Shown here: piece by piece, positions 1 through 15,497 of the stretch
Layout of the letters: the number at the start of each line of letters is the position of its first letter
Position numbering within the stretch: position 1 is the first letter of the stretch
Origin: Buchnera aphidicola (Kaburagia rhusicola ensigallis)
Lineage (GTDB): Bacteria; Pseudomonadota; Gammaproteobacteria; Enterobacterales; Enterobacteriaceae
Reading direction: 5' to 3'
NCBI GenBank assembly: GCA_039830025.1
Contig: CP140040.1
Location: forward strand, 1-64,000
DNA length: 64,000 nt
The notes under the pieces: generated by a model
The model's input: only the letters and a program-made list of their open reading frames with translations
The model's database searches: none
What the model was told of the DNA's origin: nothing
Made by a program: the position numbers and the translations under genes

Positions 1-1884
1 ATGTCATTACAAACAAAATTCGACGTTATAGTAGTCGGTGGTGGGCATGCAGGAACTGAGGCAGCATCAGCAGCTGCCAGAATGGGATATTCTACATTAT
101 TGGTTACTCAAGCAATAAGTACCATTGGTACTCTATCTTGTAATCCAGCTATTGGTGGAATTGGAAAAGGTCAATTAGTAAAAGAAATTGATGCTTTAGG
201 TGGCATTATGGCAAAAGCTATTGATCAGTCAGGTATTCAATTTAGAATTCTAAATTCTAGAAAAGGTCCTGCTGTTCGTTCAACTAGAGCTCAAGCAGAT
301 AGAAAAATCTATAGTAAAACTATTAAAAAATTTCTTCAATCTCAAAAAAGATTATCAATATTAGAAGGAGAAGTAAAGGATATTATTATTCAAAATTATT
401 GTTCTAAAGGTATTATAATGTACGATAATACACAATTTTTTTCTCAATCAGTCATTTTAACTACTGGAACTTTTTTAGGAGGAAAAATTCATATTGGTTT
501 AAATAGTTTTAATGGAGGAAGGATAGGAAATAATGCTTCTATAGATTTAGCGTTAAGATTACGTGATTTACCCATCAATATATCAAGATTGAAAACAGGA
601 ACACCACCAAGAATAGATTGTAGAACAATTGACTTTAAAAAATTGCAATCTCAATATAGCGATGATCCTTTACCAGTATTTTCTTTTTTAGGATCGATAT
701 CGGAACATCCTAAACAAATTCCATGTCATATTACGTACACTAATGAAATTACTCACGCTATTATAAATGACAATCTTCATCTTAGTGCAACATATTCAGG
801 CAGCATAACAGGAAAAGGTCCGCGTTACTGTCCTTCTATTGAAGATAAAGTTGTTCGCTTTTCCGACAAATCAACTCACCAAATTTTTTTAGAACCAGGA
901 AGTTTATCTGGGATTGAAATATATCCTAATGGAATTTCGACTAGTTTACCAGAAAAGATTCAAGAAAAAATTGTAAAATCTATTATAGGATTAGAAAATG
1001 CTAAAATTATTCAGCCTGGATATGCTATTGAATATGATTATCTTGACCCTAGACATCTAAAATTAACTTTGGAAAGTAAATTTATTTCTGGTTTATTTCT
1101 AGCAGGTCAAATTAATGGAACTACAGGTTATGAAGAAGCAGCTGCTCAAGGATTACTAGCTGGATTAAATGCAGCATTATATTCATCGTATCAAAATGGA
1201 TGGTTTCCTAAACGTAACGAGGCTTATCTCGGAGTTCTAATAGACGATTTATGTACTAAAGGCACCAAAGAACCTTATCGTATGTTTACTGCTAGAGCAG
1301 AGTATCGATTAACCCTTCGAGAAGATAATGCAGATTTACGTTTAACTGAAATAGGAAAAAAATTAGGTTTAATAAATAAAAAAAGATGGACACGTTATAA
1401 TCAAAAATTAAAAAATATTAAAGATGAATCAACACGTTTAGAAAACTTAAAAATTAATCCTTTTTTAGATAATATTAATCCATTAAATAAATTGCTAAAA
1501 ACAAAATTAAATACAAAATCTAGCGCAAAAGAACTACTAAAACGACCAGAAGTTACATACAATAATTTGATGTCATTAAAAATTTTTGGTCCAGGTATAC
1601 AAGACATAGAAGCTACTCAACAAATAGAAATTCAAGAAAAGTATGAAGGTTATATTTTTCGTCAACAACAAGAAATTTTTCGATATTTACATAAAGAAAA
1701 CATGATACTTACTAAAATAAAGAATTACCATGAAATAAAAGGCTTATCCAATGAAGTAATTGAAAAATTAAATTATCATAAACCTTATTCCATTGGTCAA
1801 GCTTCTAGAATTTCTGGTATTACTCCAGCAGCTATTTCTATTTTATTAATTTATTTAAAAAAATGTAATAAATATTTGTTATAA
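1..1884 (+). CDS. mnmG: tRNA uridine-5-carboxymethylaminomethyl modification enzyme MnmG (GidA)
   Basis: MnmG is the FAD-dependent partner of MnmE; together they install the carboxymethylaminomethyl group on the wobble uridine of certain tRNAs. The 627-residue product is about the length of E. coli MnmG (629). The N-terminal dinucleotide-binding motif GGGHAG is at residues 13-18, followed by the family signature region around residues 45-60 ([19 protein letters not shown]). The sequence [16 protein letters not shown] near residue 380 is also typical. The start is the first base of the window, so nothing upstream can be inspected. The partner gene mnmE is at 15498. Downstream is a 291-bp AT-rich gap, then the ATP synthase operon, as in other Buchnera and close to the E. 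coli order. Confidence 0.97.
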   Translation: MSLQTKFDVIVVGGGHAGTEAASAAARMGYSTLLVTQAISTIGTLSCNPAIGGIGKGQLVKEIDALGGIMAKAIDQSGIQFRILNSRKGPAVRSTRAQADRKIYSKTIKKFLQSQKRLSILEGEVKDIIIQNYCSKGIIMYDNTQFFSQSVILTTGTFLGGKIHIGLNSFNGGRIGNNASIDLALRLRDLPINISRLKTGTPPRIDCRTIDFKKLQSQYSDDPLPVFSFLGSISEHPKQIPCHITYTNEITHAIINDNLHLSATYSGSITGKGPRYCPSIEDKVVRFSDKSTHQIFLEPGSLSGIEIYPNGISTSLPEKIQEKIVKSIIGLENAKIIQPGYAIEYDYLDPRHLKLTLESKFISGLFLAGQINGTTGYEEAAAQGLLAGLNAALYSSYQNGWFPKRNEAYLGVLIDDLCTKGTKEPYRMFTARAEYRLTLREDNADLRLTEIGKKLGLINKKRWTRYNQKLKNIKDESTRLENLKINPFLDNINPLNKLLKTKLNTKSSAKELLKRPEVTYNNLMSLKIFGPGIQDIEATQQIEIQEKYEGYIFRQQQEIFRYLHKENMILTKIKNYHEIKGLSNEVIEKLNYHKPYSIGQASRISGITPAAISILLIYLKKCNKYLL

Positions 1885-2154
1885 AAATTTTTATTAAAAT
1901 AATGATTCCATTGTAACTACCTGGAAAATAATTAAAAATTTGGTTATATTTAATGTTATGAATACATATTATTTTAAAGAAATATTCTATTTTTTAATTA
2001 ACATATAGAAAAAAATAAATATTATGAAATTTTAATCCAATTACATCAGTGATTTTATTTTTTATTAACTCAATATTATTTTTTAAGTTATAATTATCTA
2101 TATTACGTTTTTAAATACTATTTATATTTATAAAATTTTTTGGTATTCAAATAA

Positions 2155-2994
<840 letters not shown>

Positions 2995-3001
2995 CTAATA
3001 A

Positions 3002-3268
<267 letters not shown>

Positions 3269-3317
3269 TATTTTTTAAATACGCATATTTATCTATTTTA
3301 TGTTTTTATATATATAA

Positions 3318-3349
3318 TCTTTACGTTATCTATTTAAGTAACGTAAAGA
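3318..3349 (+). terminator. intercistronic hairpin between atpE and atpF
   Basis: A perfect 11-bp stem (TCTTTACGTTA with TAACGTAAAGA) encloses a 10-nt loop about 50 nt after the atpE stop, and the RNA then runs into AATTTATTTTTT. It resembles an intrinsic terminator with a U-rich tail but lies inside the operon. It is therefore more likely a partial attenuator or a 3'-end stabiliser for the atpBE part of the mRNA. The function is inferred; the inverted repeat is visible. Confidence 0.6.
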
Positions 3350-3376
3350 AATTTATTTTTTAGAGGTAAAGTTATT

Positions 3377-3847
3377 ATGAACCTTAATGCCACTATTTTA
3401 GGTCAAGCTATTGCATTTTTCTTGTTTGTTCTTTTTTGTATGAAATATATATGGCCTCCTATTATACATGCTATAAACAATAGACAAAAAGAGATAACAG
3501 ATTCTTTATCGTATGTCAAAAATAGCAAAAAAGAACTAGATTCTTATCGAAAAAAAATCAATAATGAAGTTAATATTATTAAAAATCAAACTCATGATAT
3601 GATAAAACAAGTAAAAGAAAAAAAAGTTTTCATTTTAAAACAAGCTAACATACAGGCACAAGAAGAAAGAAAAAAAATTCTAGAACAAACACAATGCGAA
3701 ATAAAAATTATATATCAAAAATTACGTCATCAATTGATTCAGGAAATTAGTCAGATTTCCATTAATATTGCTGAAAAAATCATAAAAAATAAAATAGACG
3801 ATGAAAGTACAAAAAATATTATTAATAATTTAATTCAAAAATTATAA
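3377..3847 (+). CDS. atpF: ATP synthase Fo subunit b
   Basis: Subunit b forms the dimeric peripheral stalk joining Fo to F1. The product has 156 residues, the same as E. coli. One N-terminal membrane helix (about residues 5-27) is followed by a long charged, lysine-rich helix with coiled-coil character. The start MNLNATILGQ matches the family N-terminus and has an AGAGGT site upstream. atpH starts 15 bp downstream. Confidence 0.97.
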   Translation: MNLNATILGQAIAFFLFVLFCMKYIWPPIIHAINNRQKEITDSLSYVKNSKKELDSYRKKINNEVNIIKNQTHDMIKQVKEKKVFILKQANIQAQEERKKILEQTQCEIKIIYQKLRHQLIQEISQISINIAEKIIKNKIDDESTKNIINNLIQKL

Positions 3848-3862
3848 AGGATATAAACATTC

Positions 3863-4396
3863 ATGATAAAATTCAAAAGCATAGCACATCCATATGCTCG
3901 AGCAATTCATGAATTTGCTATTTATCATAATACATTAGATTCTTGGCAAAATATGTTAAACCATATGGTTTACATATCTAATAACATCAATATAAAAAAA
4001 ATAATTTCAAGCATGTCTTTCTTTCAGCAATTATCTAGTTTTTTTATTTCTATGTGTGGAGAAAAAATAGATAAATATGGAAAAAATTTTATTAAAATTT
4101 TAGTGGAAAAAAGACGCTTAATATTGCTAGAAAGTATATATTTAGAATTTATTTTTTTACGTAATATTCATGAAAATATTACGCATGTTACAATAATATC
4201 AGCTTATACCCTAAATACAAATCAATTAAATTACATTCAAAAAATATTAGAAAAACGTTTGTCCAAGAACATTCATATAAAATGTAAAATTAACTTAAAT
4301 TTAATTAACGGATTCATTATTAAATTTGATGACACAGTTATTAATTTATCTGTGCAACATCAATTAAAAAATTTATTATATTTTTTACAACATTAA
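3863..4396 (+). CDS. atpH: ATP synthase F1 subunit delta
   Basis: Delta links the peripheral stalk to the top of the alpha/beta hexamer. The 177-residue length equals that of E. coli. It is one of the less conserved subunits, but the N-terminal pattern ([13 protein letters not shown]), the C-terminal domain ending near residue 177 and its place between atpF and atpA settle the call. No catalytic residues are expected. Confidence 0.95.
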   Translation: MIKFKSIAHPYARAIHEFAIYHNTLDSWQNMLNHMVYISNNINIKKIISSMSFFQQLSSFFISMCGEKIDKYGKNFIKILVEKRRLILLESIYLEFIFLRNIHENITHVTIISAYTLNTNQLNYIQKILEKRLSKNIHIKCKINLNLINGFIIKFDDTVINLSVQHQLKNLLYFLQH

Positions 4397-4406
4397 GAGA
4401 ATACCA

Positions 4407-5948
4407 ATGCAATTAAACTCTAATGAAATAAGTGAACTAATAAAAAAAAGAATTGCTGAATTTGATATTACTAGTAATACTTATAACGAAGGAATAATTA
4501 CTTCAGTAAGTGATGGAATTATACGAATTTATGGTTTATCTAATGTAATGCAAGGAGAAATGATTTTACTACCTGATGATCGATATGCTATAGCGTTAAA
4601 TTTAGAAAGAGATTCTGTAAGTGCAATAATAATGGGTGAATACCAATATATTTCTGAAGGAACTATAGTTCAATGTACTGGCCGAGTATTTGAAGTTCCG
4701 GTAGGCTCTAATTTTTTAGGACGAGTAATAAATACTTTGGGATTACCTATTGATGGAAAAGGTTCCATTCAAGAAAAAAGTTTTCTTCCTATAGAATCTT
4801 GTGCTCCTAGCGTTATTGATAGAGAAAAAATAAATCAACCATTACAAACAGGATATAAATCTATTGATTCAATGATTCCAATAGGACGCGGACAAAGAGA
4901 GCTAATTATAGGAGATCGTCAAACTGGAAAAACAGCGTTGGCTATTGATACTATTATTAATCAAAAATCATTTAATATAAAATGTATTTATGTTGTTATT
5001 GGGCAAAAATTTTCTACCGTTTCCCATATAGTAAAAAAATTAGAAGATAACAATGCATTAAATCATACAATCGTTATTGTTGCTTCTGCTTCTGAAGTCG
5101 CTGCTTTACAATATTTAGTACCATATTCTGGCTGTGCTATGGGAGAATACTTTAGAGATTGCGGAGAAGATGCTTTAATTATTTATGATGATTTGTCAAA
5201 ACATGCAGTAGCATATAGACAAATTTCTTTGTTATTAAGGCGTCCTCCAGGAAGAGAAGCGTTCCCTGGTGATATTTTTTATCTTCATTCCCGCTTGTTG
5301 GAAAGAGCATGTAGAGTAAACAGTCACTATCTTTATCAAAAAATGCAACAAAAAAAAGAAAATAAAACAGGTTCATTAACAGCTTTGCCTATTATTGAAA
5401 CTCAAGGGGGAGATGTCTCTTCATTTATACCCACTAATGTTATTTCTATTACTGATGGACAAATATTTCTGGAATCAAATTTATTTAATTCTGGCATTCG
5501 TCCAGCTATTAATCCTGGAATTTCAGTATCTCGGGTAGGTAGTGCTGCTCAACATAAAATCATTCAAAAAGTTTCTTCTGGAATTCGTACAAGTTTAGCT
5601 CAATATCAAGAATTAGCTTCTTTTTCGCAATTTTCTTCTGATTTAGATGAAACAACTCGAAATCAATTAATTCATGGGAAAAAATTAATTGAACTTTTAA
5701 AACAAAAACAATACCAGCCTATGTCTATCGCAGCACAATCACTAATTTTATTTTCAGCTAATCGGGGTTTTATAAATGATGTTCCTATAGAAAAAATAAA
5801 AAATTTTGAAAAAACATTGATTTCTTTTGCTCATGAAAAATTTCCTGAATTTATGAAATCTATTAATGAAAATGGTGATTTTAACAAAAATATTAATGAT
5901 AAACTTATTAATATAATTAATACATTTAAATCAAATCAATATTGGTAG
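4407..5948 (+). CDS. atpA: ATP synthase F1 subunit alpha
   Basis: Alpha is the non-catalytic nucleotide-binding subunit of the F1 head. The product has 513 residues, exactly the E. coli length. The Walker A motif GDRQTGKT is at about residues 169-176, and the arginine finger lies in VSRVGSAAQ near residue 376. The N-terminus ([19 protein letters not shown]) aligns without gaps to E. coli. It starts 10 bp after atpH. Confidence 0.98.
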   Translation: MQLNSNEISELIKKRIAEFDITSNTYNEGIITSVSDGIIRIYGLSNVMQGEMILLPDDRYAIALNLERDSVSAIIMGEYQYISEGTIVQCTGRVFEVPVGSNFLGRVINTLGLPIDGKGSIQEKSFLPIESCAPSVIDREKINQPLQTGYKSIDSMIPIGRGQRELIIGDRQTGKTALAIDTIINQKSFNIKCIYVVIGQKFSTVSHIVKKLEDNNALNHTIVIVASASEVAALQYLVPYSGCAMGEYFRDCGEDALIIYDDLSKHAVAYRQISLLLRRPPGREAFPGDIFYLHSRLLERACRVNSHYLYQKMQQKKENKTGSLTALPIIETQGGDVSSFIPTNVISITDGQIFLESNLFNSGIRPAINPGISVSRVGSAAQHKIIQKVSSGIRTSLAQYQELASFSQFSSDLDETTRNQLIHGKKLIELLKQKQYQPMSIAAQSLILFSANRGFINDVPIEKIKNFEKTLISFAHEKFPEFMKSINENGDFNKNINDKLINIINTFKSNQYW

Positions 5949-5985
5949 TTTTTGTAAAACACTAAAAATTATATGAGAAAAATGT

Positions 5986-8273
<2,288 letters not shown>

Positions 8274-8287
8274 ATTGGATGTAAATT

Positions 8288-8692
8288 ATGATGTGTCATT
8301 TAAATATAACAAGTCCCGAAGAATTTATTTATTTTTCATCAATAAAAAAGATCCAAGTTTTAGGAAGTGCAGGAAACTTAGGTATTTATCCAGGACATTT
8401 ACAATTACTATCATTTATTAAATCAGGAATTTTGTATATATTAGATCAAAATAATAAAATGAATTATATTTATTTATCAGGAGGTATTATAGAGATACAA
8501 CCTGAAACAATAAATATTTTAACTGGTATTATTTATAAAATATTAAAATTAGATCAAAAATCTATTATCAAAATAGAATATATCATAAAAAAGAAAATAA
8601 AAAATAGTTTTATTGAACATAAAAAAAAGTTATTACAAACATTACCTTATGAGTTAAGTAAAATAAATTCTAGTAATATTCTAAAAATTTAA
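8288..8692 (+). CDS. atpC: ATP synthase F1 subunit epsilon
   Basis: Epsilon binds gamma and can inhibit ATP hydrolysis. The product has 134 residues (E. coli 139). The N-terminal beta-sandwich is recognisable from GSAGNLGIYPGHLQLLSFIKSG; the C-terminal helical region is diverged and lysine-rich. It is the last gene of the operon, 14 bp after atpD, and converges on gyrB. Confidence 0.95.
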   Translation: MMCHLNITSPEEFIYFSSIKKIQVLGSAGNLGIYPGHLQLLSFIKSGILYILDQNNKMNYIYLSGGIIEIQPETINILTGIIYKILKLDQKSIIKIEYIIKKKIKNSFIEHKKKLLQTLPYELSKINSSNILKI

Positions 8693-8738
8693 TTTAAATG
8701 TACAACTAATTTTTTATAAAAGAGAGCCATATAATTTC

Positions 8739-8776
8739 GCGGCAGAGAATGAGATTCATATAGTTATTCCTGTCGC
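8739..8776. terminator. hairpin between convergent atpC and gyrB
   Basis: A GC-richer imperfect inverted repeat (GCGGCAGAGAAT with ATTCCTGTCGC, one G-U pair and one bulged base) sits midway in the 152-bp gap between two convergent genes. Its position suggests a shared terminator for the atp operon and gyrB. There is no clear T-run directly on either side, so the mechanism is uncertain. Confidence 0.5.
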
Positions 8777-8844
8777 TTGCTAAATTAATTAAAACATTAG
8801 AATTATAAATAGCTAAAAATCTATTATAATATTTCAAATCAATT

Positions 8845-11280
<2,436 letters not shown>

Positions 11281-11300
11281 TTAAAAAATATTTATACTTT

Positions 11301-12416
11301 TTACATTCTTAATGGCATTAAAATATATACAGATTTGTAACTATGATTGTCTATATAATTTTTTTGTTGAATTTGTATACTAGAATTAGCATCATTTATT
11401 AACAAACATACTTCATTACTTTCAATTACATTTAAAATATCTAACATATAATGCGCATTAATAGATATTTCGATATTAGTATTAATATAAATTATCTCTA
11501 GTAATTCATACGCTTTTTCATCATATTGATTACTGGTAGTAATTTTGAGTTGATTTCTATTACTTTTTATTAGAATGCCTCGAAACATTTCATTAGAAAG
11601 AACTATTATTCGAGATAACGCTTGTTTAAATAGTAGTGTATTAACAATAATTTTTTTATTAGAGTTCTGTAATATAATGGATGAGTATTGTGGAAATTTT
11701 GCTTCAATCACTTTACTCGTAAAAATGATATTATCAACATGAATTTGAAAATAATTGTTATTTATGCTAATAAAAATAGATGTTGATGTATTATTTAATA
11801 ACCGAAATAATTCAATGACACTTTTTCTTGGTAGTATAACAGAATAATATTTAAATAAATGTTTTAATGGTGTTTTGCATATTGCCATACGATAGCCATC
11901 AGTTGCTATTGCATATAAATGTTGATTTTTTATTTCTAAAAATAATCCGTTAAGAAAATATCGAAAATCCTGAATAGCCATAGAAAATTGAGTAGTAAAA
12001 ATTATATTTCTAAATGTATTTTGTAAAATAGAAAAATTAATTTGATATTTTATTGCCTGAAAATTAGGAAAATCGATAGCTGGTAACGTTGCTAATGAAT
12101 AGTAACTTTTGTGTGAAAAAACTTTTATTTTATCAGTTTTTAAAAATATAGTTATATCAGAATTATCAGGTAATTTTCTACATACAGAAAATATTTTTCT
12201 TCCTGATACTGTTATACTTCCTGGTATATAGGAAGAAATTTCAGATGTTTGAACCTGAATTTCTAGTTCTAAATTAGTAGAAGTTAGAAATAAAGTATTA
12301 TTTTTTACTTCTATTAAAATGTTTTCCAATATAGGATGTAAGGTGTTTTTTGTGATTAAATTATTTATTTTTTGTAAAGAACACAAAAGATTTTTCTTTT
12401 TAATTGTAAATTTCAT
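11301..12416 (-). CDS. dnaN: DNA polymerase III beta subunit (sliding clamp)
   Basis: The clamp is a ring-shaped dimer that tethers Pol III to DNA. The product has 371 residues (E. coli 366), consistent with three repeated clamp domains. Recognisable segments include NPLxxTLHPILENILIE-like sequence near residues 18-35, SGRKIFSVCRKLP near residue 70 and the C-terminal VYILMPLRM, matching the family end (MPMRL in E. coli). The region upstream on the same strand, where dnaA lies in E. coli, has no gene. Confidence 0.95.
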   Translation of the reverse strand: MKFTIKKKNLLCSLQKINNLITKNTLHPILENILIEVKNNTLFLTSTNLELEIQVQTSEISSYIPGSITVSGRKIFSVCRKLPDNSDITIFLKTDKIKVFSHKSYYSLATLPAIDFPNFQAIKYQINFSILQNTFRNIIFTTQFSMAIQDFRYFLNGLFLEIKNQHLYAIATDGYRMAICKTPLKHLFKYYSVILPRKSVIELFRLLNNTSTSIFISINNNYFQIHVDNIIFTSKVIEAKFPQYSSIILQNSNKKIIVNTLLFKQALSRIIVLSNEMFRGILIKSNRNQLKITTSNQYDEKAYELLEIIYINTNIEISINAHYMLDILNVIESNEVCLLINDANSSIQIQQKNYIDNHSYKSVYILMPLRM

Positions 12417-13064
12417 TAATTTATTGAAGTTATATTATGAATACATTATTTTTTGGAATTATAGTATTCTAATTGACAAAATAAATGTTATTCATGAAAT
12501 TAAATAAATTTTTTTATATTTAAAAACATAGTTAATGATCTATTAAAATAATATCAGTTTCATATATTTTAATCTAGAAATAAACTAAAAATGATATATA
12601 TAATATATTAGTTATATAGATGTAAGTATATTATTTTATTTGAGATATTTGGTAATTGATAATTTATAATTTTAATTATAGAAATAATATGATAAGCGTG
12701 TTATGAAATAACAAACAGAAAATAACTTTCTAAAATTTTAAATTTCAAAGTGTATATGAGTATATATAAAACATCATAAAATATATTTAATTTTATAGAT
12801 ATAAAATTGTATAATTAAACATTTAGAATATTAAATTCTCAATATATCTAAAAATTATGATTACTAAAATATTTTTATATTTTAAAAACAATATTTATTG
12901 TTAATAGTACTGGATGAACATAAATTTTTTATTTATAATATTGTTATATGAATGTTCTAGCAATATAGTATTTTACTGTTTTAAGTAGAAAATGAGTTTA
13001 TATAATTAAGCTATGTATTTTCTATTAAATATTTGACATTAGTTAAATTCAGGGTATTAAAAAA
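12417..13064. other. gene-free gap at the expected dnaA position
   Basis: These 648 bp between dnaN (leftward) and rpmH (rightward) are where E. coli and most relatives keep dnaA. The stretch is too short for dnaA (about 1.4 kb) and has no long open frame on either strand. I saw no match to the DnaA box TTATNCACA; the closest string, TTATTCATG near 12489, has two mismatches. It must contain the promoters for dnaN and for rpmH-rnpA, but I could not place them convincingly. Confidence 0.7.
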
Positions 13065-13211
13065 ATGAAACGAACTTTCCAACCTTCTGTACTGAAAAGA
13101 AATAAATCTCATGGTTTTAGAATGCGAATGAGTACAAAAAATGGTCGTCATATTTTATCACGTCGACGTTCTAAATGTAGAATCCGTCTTACTGTTTCTT
13201 CTATTAAATAA
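13065..13211 (+). CDS. rpmH: 50S ribosomal protein L34
   Basis: This is a short gene of 48 codons, found by reading the sequence directly. The product begins [19 protein letters not shown] and continues with the arginine- and lysine-rich L34 body, including [16 protein letters not shown]. coli L34 has 46 residues. It is followed 33 bp later by rnpA, the universal rpmH-rnpA pairing. Confidence 0.97.
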   Translation: MKRTFQPSVLKRNKSHGFRMRMSTKNGRHILSRRRSKCRIRLTVSSIK

Positions 13212-13244
13212 TATATTCATGATAAATTTTTTTTTAAAAAAAAA

Positions 13245-13562
13245 ATGAAATTGTTAACTACTTTGCATTTTCAGCATGTCTTTAATCATGCGCATAAAGT
13301 TAAATGTAAAGAATTAATAATATTAAAACGTAATAATACACTCACTTTTCCCCGTCTAGGAATGATTTTATCAAAAAAAAATATTAAATATTCGTTTAAA
13401 AGGAATCAAATTAAACGAATAATTCGAGAAAGTTTTAGATTAAATCAATATAAATTGATTAATTCAGATTTCATAGTAATTGCTAATTCTAGTTCTGCAA
13501 TGACAGATTGTAAATTATTAGCGCAAAAATTGGAAAATTTATGGGTTTGTTATTATCAATAA
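13245..13562 (+). CDS. rnpA: ribonuclease P protein component
   Basis: RnpA is the protein cofactor of RNase P, which matures tRNA 5' ends. The product has 105 residues (E. coli 119), the difference being at both ends. The RNA-binding signature [17 protein letters not shown] is at about residues 51-67. The start follows a poly-A stretch with no obvious Shine-Dalgarno. The 3' end overlaps yidD by 22 bp. Confidence 0.94.
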   Translation: MKLLTTLHFQHVFNHAHKVKCKELIILKRNNTLTFPRLGMILSKKNIKYSFKRNQIKRIIRESFRLNQYKLINSDFIVIANSSSAMTDCKLLAQKLENLWVCYYQ

Positions 13563-13798
13563 TTTCTAGGTGTCTTATTTTAATCATTTTATTTTATCAA
13601 CGATTTATTAGCATTTTATTTATACCAAATTGCCGATTTAAACCAACTTGCTCAAATTATGCTTTGTCTGCACTACATAATTTTAATTTAATAAAAGGAT
13701 GTTATTTAATAATAAAAAGAATATTAAAATGTCATCCTTTACATCCTGGTGGTTGTGATGAAATACCAAAAACAGCTAGAAGTAAAAGAGAAAATTGA
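13541..13798 (+). CDS. yidD: membrane protein insertion efficiency factor YidD
   Basis: YidD is a small membrane-associated protein that assists YidC-dependent insertion. The product has 85 residues, as in E. coli. The family motif set is clear: [21 protein letters not shown] with conserved cysteines, and [14 protein letters not shown]. It overlaps rnpA by 22 bp and ends 2 bp before the yidC ATG, so translational coupling is likely. Confidence 0.95.
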   Translation: MGLLLSIISRCLILIILFYQRFISILFIPNCRFKPTCSNYALSALHNFNLIKGCYLIIKRILKCHPLHPGGCDEIPKTARSKREN

Positions 13799-13800
13799 AT

Positions 13801-15402
13801 ATGGATTTGCAACGTAGTTTTTTTATTTTTGGATTTTTTTTTATATTGTTTCTAGTTTTAGAAATATGGAATTTTAATACTAATGCTCATATTCATGTAT
13901 CATTATATCAAAATCATAATGTTAATTTAGTTAAAAACGATGATGTAAATAGTATTTCGGTTACCACAAACGTCTTACATGTAAAAATTAACTTAGAAGG
14001 TGGAGATATAGAGCAAGCTCAATTGTTGCATTTCAAAGATAAATTGAATTCTTCTAAACCATTAATTTTACTAGATAATAAAAAAAATTTTATATACAAA
14101 ACAAAAAGTGGGGTAATAAGAAAAAATTTTTTAGATGATGAAAACGCTAAAAAAAAACCAATTTATATTGCTTCAAAAAAACACTTTAAATTAAAAAAAA
14201 ATCAGAAAGAAATACATATACCATTATTGTGGACTTCGCGAGAGGGAATAACATATATTAAAACGTTTATTTTTAAATCTAATTCATATGACATAGATGT
14301 TAAATATAAAATATATAACAAAACTAACAAAAATCTAGAAATTTCTTTTTTTGGAGGATTACAGCAAAGTATTGGAATTCTTGATAAAAAAGATGCAAGT
14401 AATAGCAATTTTTCCTTGCAAACTTTTCGAGGCGCGGCATATTCTACTGATAGTGTAAAATATGAAAAATATCACTTTGATTCTATTTTTAAACAAAATA
14501 ATTTAAATGTTGTTACTTATAATGGATGGATAGCAATGTTACAACAATATTTTGTTACAGCTTGGATTCCAGACAATATTCTATTGAATACTTTTTACAC
14601 TGCCAAAGTTAGTAGCGACGTGATTGAAATTGGATTTTATTCTCATACAATAAATATTAAGCCGCATCACCAAATTGCATATAGTTCAAAATTGTGGATA
14701 GGACCAGAAATTCAAAACGAAATGGCTCAATCAGCTCCTAATCTTGATTTAACTGTAGATTATGGATATTTATGGTTTCTTTCTCAACCTTTATTTAAAT
14801 TATTGAAGTTTTTATATAATATTGTTGGTAATTGGGGTGTATCTATTATTTTAATTACTTTTATTATAAGAGGAATAATGTATCCTTTAACTAAATCCCA
14901 ATACACAACTATGACTAAAATAAAAAAAATACAACCTAAGATTGATCAAATAAAGCAAAATTACGAAAATAATAAACAAAAAATGAGTGAAAAAATACTA
15001 GAACTATATAAATTTGAAAAAGTTAATCCCTTAGGTGGTTGTTTTCCTCTATTAATACAAATGCCTATTTTCCTAGCATTATATTATATGCTAATTAGTT
15101 CAGTAGAACTACGACATGCACCATTTGTTTTTTGGATTAAAGATTTATCAGATCAAGATCCATATTATGTATTACCTGTTTTAATGGGTTTAACAATGTT
15201 TTTAATTCAAATTATTACACCTAATAATATATCAGATCCTGTTCAAAGAAAAGTTATGCATGTTGTACCAATGATATTTACAGTATTTTTTTTATGGTTT
15301 CCTTCTGGATTAGTAATATACTATATTACGAGTAATTTAGTTACTATCATTCAACAAAAATATATTTTAAATCATTTGAAAGATACTAGTGAATTTACAT
15401 AG
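13801..15402 (+). CDS. yidC: membrane protein insertase YidC
   Basis: YidC inserts and folds inner-membrane proteins, alone or with Sec; Fo subunit c is a known client in E. coli. The frame is open from a TTG at 13795, but I place the start at the ATG at 13801, because MDLQRS matches the family N-terminus (MDSQR in E. coli). This gives 533 residues (E. coli 548). An N-terminal membrane anchor is followed by the large periplasmic domain. The conserved C-terminal five-helix core has IIRGIMYPLTKSQY (groove arginine), NPLGGCFPLLIQMPIF and a final helix near residue 505. Confidence 0.96.
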   Translation: MDLQRSFFIFGFFFILFLVLEIWNFNTNAHIHVSLYQNHNVNLVKNDDVNSISVTTNVLHVKINLEGGDIEQAQLLHFKDKLNSSKPLILLDNKKNFIYKTKSGVIRKNFLDDENAKKKPIYIASKKHFKLKKNQKEIHIPLLWTSREGITYIKTFIFKSNSYDIDVKYKIYNKTNKNLEISFFGGLQQSIGILDKKDASNSNFSLQTFRGAAYSTDSVKYEKYHFDSIFKQNNLNVVTYNGWIAMLQQYFVTAWIPDNILLNTFYTAKVSSDVIEIGFYSHTINIKPHHQIAYSSKLWIGPEIQNEMAQSAPNLDLTVDYGYLWFLSQPLFKLLKFLYNIVGNWGVSIILITFIIRGIMYPLTKSQYTTMTKIKKIQPKIDQIKQNYENNKQKMSEKILELYKFEKVNPLGGCFPLLIQMPIFLALYYMLISSVELRHAPFVFWIKDLSDQDPYYVLPVLMGLTMFLIQIITPNNISDPVQRKVMHVVPMIFTVFFLWFPSGLVIYYITSNLVTIIQQKYILNHLKDTSEFT

Positions 15403-15497
15403 ATAATGATTAAAAACAATGAAATAATTAACGCTTATTAAAATAAGTATAAAATAATGTGTGTATTTATAAATGTTTTAAGGAATTATTTTAAAAT

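Noticed and set aside
13033..13060. TTGACA with TATTAA 16 bp downstream, just before rpmH
   Set aside because: The predicted transcription start would fall inside the rpmH start codon (ATG at 13065), so this pair cannot serve as the rpmH promoter in the usual way.
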